From Bacillota bacterium (GTDB taxonomy: Bacteria > Bacillota > Desulfotomaculia > Desulfotomaculales > JAJYZD01), in assembly GCA_021800315.1 (NCBI GenBank), contig JAJYZD010000159.1, positions 1 through 8,922 on the forward strand: a stretch of 8,922 nucleotides of DNA, in the 5' to 3' direction. The position numbers and the translations under genes are program-made. A model generated the notes under the pieces. That model was not told the origin of the DNA. It worked only from the letters and a program-made list of their open reading frames with translations, and made no database searches. Shown here piece after piece: positions 6,623 through 8,922 of this stretch (within the stretch, counting starts at the first letter, position 1; every line of letters starts with the position of its first letter).

Positions 6623-6799
6623 CTAACCACCACAACTTAACCCTGAATCCTGCGAACCAGTCAAATGGAAAGTATAAAGACCCAGGTGACCAATGACATG
6701 GGCCCCCAGTCTGCCGGTTCGCGTCACCCCCACCTGTCCTTCGGGCAGGCAACGTTCCTGCACTCCGGGCTTCTCTTCCGTCCGGCGCACCTCCCCCAT
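6623..6799 (-). CDS. Possible 58-residue ORF in the gap after the ATPase gene
   Basis: The ATG at 6799 opens MGEVRRTEEKPGVQERCLPE and ends DSGLSCGG with TAG at 6623-6625. The two 15-bp direct repeats lie immediately upstream. No ribosome site of normal spacing is clear, and no family is recognised. The stretch could be the remnant of a mobile element rather than a gene. The remainder of the 6568-6874 gap shows a weak stem (AGCCAG/CTGGCT near 6570-6592) but no T run. Confidence 0.2.
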   Translation of the reverse strand: MGEVRRTEEKPGVQERCLPEGQVGVTRTGRLGAHVIGHLGLYTFHLTGSQDSGLSCGG

Positions 6800-6801
6800 T
6801 C

Positions 6802-6841
6802 ACACACCATAACTGTGGGGTCTATGACACACCATAACTGT
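6802..6841. repeat. 15-bp direct repeat, two copies 25 bp apart
   Basis: ACACACCATAACTGT occurs exactly at 6802-6816 and again at 6827-6841. The 25-bp period keeps the copies offset by about 2.4 helical turns. Closely spaced subterminal repeats of this kind occur at ends of some insertion sequences and as binding sites; with only two copies the role cannot be decided. They lie 34 bases past the stop codon of the minus-strand gene that ends at 6875. Confidence 0.7.
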
Positions 6842-6874
6842 AAAGACAATTATGCCGTCGCCCTGAATCCGTAA

Positions 6875-8341
6875 CTAATGCACGAAATTCTTTTCTTCTC
6901 CCCACCAAACGCCGTCATCAGCCGTCAAAGCCTCTTCCGGCCAGGTCCAGGACTTACCGCTCCGCCAGGCCTCCCCTATTTCACCCAGATGGCTGAAAGC
7001 CAATTCCAAGGCCGCTTTTTCCCCCTCATGACCCTCACAGCAGGCCATCCATCCCAGAATACCGGCCAGAACGTCCGGATCCTGTTCCCGGTCGATAAGC
7101 TGCCAGATTTCTTCCGAAAGCACAATGCTTTTTTTCTCCGCCATCGGGTCTATCAGGCCGTGCAGGGTTGCCCCATCCCATTTCCTCCCTGCGCGGGCTA
7201 CCGCCTGCCGGAGAAAATTGATGTTCTCCGCCGGGTACGGAATCTCCAGGGGTGGCCGAACCTCGGGATCCTCCTGGCTCCGCGGGGGCTGAACAGGCCT
7301 CTTTTCCTGCAGCCTTTGCAATGTCTCCCGGACCTTTTCCGCCGGAATACCTGCCATTTGGGCAATCTCCCGCGATGCCTCCTCCGGTTCAAAGTAAGTG
7401 CGGGTCAGGTAATAGCAGGGCAGGAACCCGGCCGGAAGAAAACCGCAGGCCCTGACTGTTGCGGGCGGTTCGGGATCAAAGGCACCCACGGTGTGGGCGA
7501 TGGACAACACCCGCTCCAGGTCCCACCGCGGGCCGTCGGGATCGAGACAGGCCATCCGCACCAGACCGTACAGGTCTCCCGTACCCTCGATGATATGAAA
7601 ACATTCAAACCGCGCACCCAGTGTATTAGGACTGTTTTCCTTGAGGCACTTTTTCGCCCATGAATCGAGAAGAAGCGGGTCTTTGGCTGCAAGCAGGCGA
7701 TAAACGGCCGCGCTCTTGGCCCTCAGATTCTCTTCCGTTTTTTGTACCAGTTCCAGTCCACTGTACCCCTGGGAGAGGACCTGCCAAAGCCTTTCGACAT
7801 CCAGCCGCAACGGTTTGCGCATCGGTTTTCCCGTCATCCCGGCCAGCCATCGGCGGCAGTGCGCCCATTCGCGGGCATCCAGGTCGCCGTCGGCGCAGGC
7901 GCGGCCGGGAAAGAGGTTTTCCGCCAGGGTGACCAGGCACCAGATCAAGTCGTGATAAGGGTGGGTCTGGGTCTTTTCATGGAATACGGTAACCGGATCC
8001 CGGAACAGGATATCGGACAAGTAGTGGCACTCCTCTTCCTCCGGCGGACTATTGTCGATTCTGTTCCGGTAGTAGTCGATATCGCGGTAAACCATGAATT
8101 GCTCGGACCGCTCCCTTGTCCGGGCGTCTCCGGTTACGGCGAAAAAGCGGCCGTTTTTGTCCCGGCTTTCCAGGTTCCGGGTAAGAATGAACCTGTAACA
8201 GCCCGACTTTTCCTCAGCCGTAAACCGCTGCAGGGGCAGCGGAAACGCCCGGGCCAGTTCCAAGGCCTGATCATAACAGTCATTCCATTCCCCGGGAGCA
8301 ATCTCCAGCGGCAGAATCTCCAAACCCAGGTAAACACCCAC
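6875..8341 (-). CDS. Conserved-looking protein of unknown function (488 residues)
   Basis: A long, clean minus frame. It remains open to a TTG at 8416, but that TTG is the -35 hexamer TTGACA of the promoter at 8388-8416, so the frame must start further in. GTG at 8341 with GGAAGG 11 bases upstream gives MGVYLGLEILPLEIAPGEWN and is chosen here. The product is soluble: no signal peptide or membrane segment. Recognisable pieces are only local: an acidic, Trp- and Tyr-rich body; FECFHIIEGTGDLYGLVRMA in the middle; a helix-turn-helix-like stretch EEASREIAQMAGIPAEKVRE at about 320-339; a Pro-rich linker (about 345-372); and helical GILGWMACCEGHEGEKAALE near the end. No nuclease, kinase or ATP-binding motif was found. 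It is divergent from the XRE repressor gene and shares its control region, so it is probably that repressor's target. Confidence 0.78.
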   Translation of the reverse strand: MGVYLGLEILPLEIAPGEWNDCYDQALELARAFPLPLQRFTAEEKSGCYRFILTRNLESRDKNGRFFAVTGDARTRERSEQFMVYRDIDYYRNRIDNSPPEEEECHYLSDILFRDPVTVFHEKTQTHPYHDLIWCLVTLAENLFPGRACADGDLDAREWAHCRRWLAGMTGKPMRKPLRLDVERLWQVLSQGYSGLELVQKTEENLRAKSAAVYRLLAAKDPLLLDSWAKKCLKENSPNTLGARFECFHIIEGTGDLYGLVRMACLDPDGPRWDLERVLSIAHTVGAFDPEPPATVRACGFLPAGFLPCYYLTRTYFEPEEASREIAQMAGIPAEKVRETLQRLQEKRPVQPPRSQEDPEVRPPLEIPYPAENINFLRQAVARAGRKWDGATLHGLIDPMAEKKSIVLSEEIWQLIDREQDPDVLAGILGWMACCEGHEGEKAALELAFSHLGEIGEAWRSGKSWTWPEEALTADDGVWWGEEKNFVH

Positions 8342-8387
8342 GGCGCATAATCCCTTCCTTTCTGGTGGCCCGCCGGCCCTAGCCAAC

Positions 8388-8416
8388 ATAATAAACGAAA
8401 TATCGACAACTGTCAA
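8388..8416 (-). promoter_or_regulatory. Strong promoter of the 488-residue protein gene
   Basis: On the minus strand: -35 TTGACA (8411-8416, consensus), 17-bp spacer, -10 TATTAT (8388-8393). Start near 8381, leader about 40 bases to the GTG at 8341. One arm of the inverted repeat fills the spacer and the other lies directly behind the -35, so a bound repressor would cover the whole promoter. Confidence 0.75.
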
Positions 8417-8428
8417 CGATATTTCGTT
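8394..8428. promoter_or_regulatory. Perfect 12-bp inverted repeat, probable repressor operator
   Basis: Arms AACGAAATATCG (8394-8405) and CGATATTTCGTT (8417-8428) are exact inverted copies separated by 11 bp. Arm centres are 23 bp apart, near two helical turns, on the same DNA face. Each arm is itself nearly palindromic (CGAAATATCG pairs 8 of 10), so each may bind one dimer. Its placement over the minus promoter, 70 bases upstream of the XRE gene, suggests that this regulator binds here and controls both directions. Confidence 0.72.
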
Positions 8429-8447
8429 AAGACAAGGGCCATAATAT

Positions 8448-8472
8448 ACGGTAGACTATTACCGTTAACGGT
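8448..8472. promoter_or_regulatory. ACGGT/ACCGT repeat cluster ahead of the XRE gene
   Basis: A 12-bp perfect palindrome ACCGTTAACGGT (8461-8472) adjoins a third half-site: ACGGTA (8448-8453) pairs with TACCGT (8460-8465) over a 6-bp gap. The cluster sits just before the AAGGAG ribosome site at 8481-8486. TAATAT at 8442-8447 and TAGACT at 8452-8457 are possible -10 elements but no good -35 accompanies either, so the XRE promoter is not certain. It may be a second operator for autoregulation. Confidence 0.45.
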
Positions 8473-8497
8473 TTCCCTTTAAGGAGCACAAGACAGC

Positions 8498-8854
8498 ATG
8501 GACATTGCCGCCCGGATTGTCGAACTGCGCAAGGAGAAAGGTTACAGCACCACCAAGCTCGCCCGGCTGGCCGGCATCGCCCAGTCCACCTTGCGCGAGA
8601 TCGAAATCGGTAAGACGTCGCCGACCTGGGACACCATCCTCAAGATCTGCCAGGCCCTGGAGATCGGCGTACCAAGCCTCCTGGACAACGACCCGGCCGA
8701 AACTTACGGAAACGTCCTGAGGGAAACCCCGGAAGAGTACCGGACGAACCTTCCCCCCGACCGGATCTTGGGTGCCGCCCGGCGTCTGACCCCCCGTCAG
8801 CGGAAGCTGCTACTGGAAGTCATGGAAGAATGGGTTCGGCTGAACAGGCCGTAA
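8498..8854 (+). CDS. XRE/HTH_3-family transcriptional regulator
   Basis: The 118-residue product begins MDIAARIVELRKEKGYSTTK. A Cro/C1-type helix-turn-helix domain covers residues 7-61: scaffold helix RIVELRKEKG, second helix TTKLARLAG, recognition helix QSTLREIEIGK, then SPTWDTILKICQALEIGVPS. The C-terminal half (about 85-118, ILGAARRLTPRQRKLLLEVM) is helical and likely dimerises the protein; there is no peptidase or ligand domain. Similar small repressors (SinR, ImmR, C1 type) bind palindromes in shared divergent promoters. Start: ATG at 8498, 11 bases after AAGGAG (8481-8486). It stands head to head with the 488-residue protein gene. No terminator is visible in the 68 bases left in the window. 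Confidence 0.93.
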   Translation: MDIAARIVELRKEKGYSTTKLARLAGIAQSTLREIEIGKTSPTWDTILKICQALEIGVPSLLDNDPAETYGNVLRETPEEYRTNLPPDRILGAARRLTPRQRKLLLEVMEEWVRLNRP

Positions 8855-8922
8855 AGGTCTTTGCCTGGGCAGCGTGCGGTTTCGGCATAAACGTTAAAGC
8901 CAGCAACGTAAACACTTTTCCG

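Noticed and set aside
7742..8350. Plus-strand frame of about 200 codons
   Set aside because: Shadow of the clean 488-codon minus gene; no ribosome site or domain content of its own.
8342..8416. TTG start at 8416 for the unknown protein
   Set aside because: The TTG is part of the -35 hexamer of a consensus promoter, so it would not be transcribed.
1..8922. tRNA, rRNA, riboswitch or replication origin
   Set aside because: No cloverleaf, conserved rRNA segment, riboswitch core or iteron cluster was recognised on either strand by eye.

Overview
The window looks like accessory DNA from a moderately GC-rich Firmicute, most plausibly a Clostridia/Peptococcaceae-type organism. This is inferred from strong sigma-A-like promoters (TTGACT or TTGACA, 17-bp spacers), GGAGG-type ribosome sites, GTG starts, an Rpn-family gene with GIEK repeats and an ATPase-DUF4143 gene. 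No sequence-level taxonomic marker (rRNA, housekeeping gene) is present.

Left part (1-3020): a tail of an unidentified gene runs off the left edge. Then, all on the minus strand, two diverged copies of a gene for an HNH-nuclease-like protein flank an intact Rpn-family gene (990-2042). Each copy keeps the same promoter architecture upstream. Copy 1 (84-539) has a nonsense codon and stops matching at a putative mobile-element end. Copy 2 (2109-2869) is broken by several frameshifts. Conceptual repair of copy 2 gives a larger protein: HNH domain, then a helix-turn-helix region resembling LmbU/ParB-like proteins, then a coiled coil.

Middle (3202-5102): a decayed minus-strand operon for a MacB/LolDE-type ABC exporter. 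It holds an unidentified upstream fragment, an FtsX/MacB-type permease and an ATPase whose Walker B has been lost. All are riddled with frameshifts, whereas the genes on the right of the window read cleanly. That contrast argues for genuine gene decay rather than bad sequence.

Right part (5160-8854): an intact AAA-type ATPase with a DUF4143/nuclease-like C-terminus on the plus strand with its own promoter; a roughly 300-bp gap with a 15-bp direct repeat; then a divergent pair. The pair consists of an unrecognised 488-residue protein on the minus strand and a small XRE-type repressor on the plus strand. They share an 81-156-bp control region that holds a perfect 12-bp inverted repeat wrapped around the minus-strand -35/-10 elements. 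This pair, with its built-in operator, is the best candidate in the window for an undescribed regulated unit; the function of the 488-residue protein cannot be read from sequence alone.
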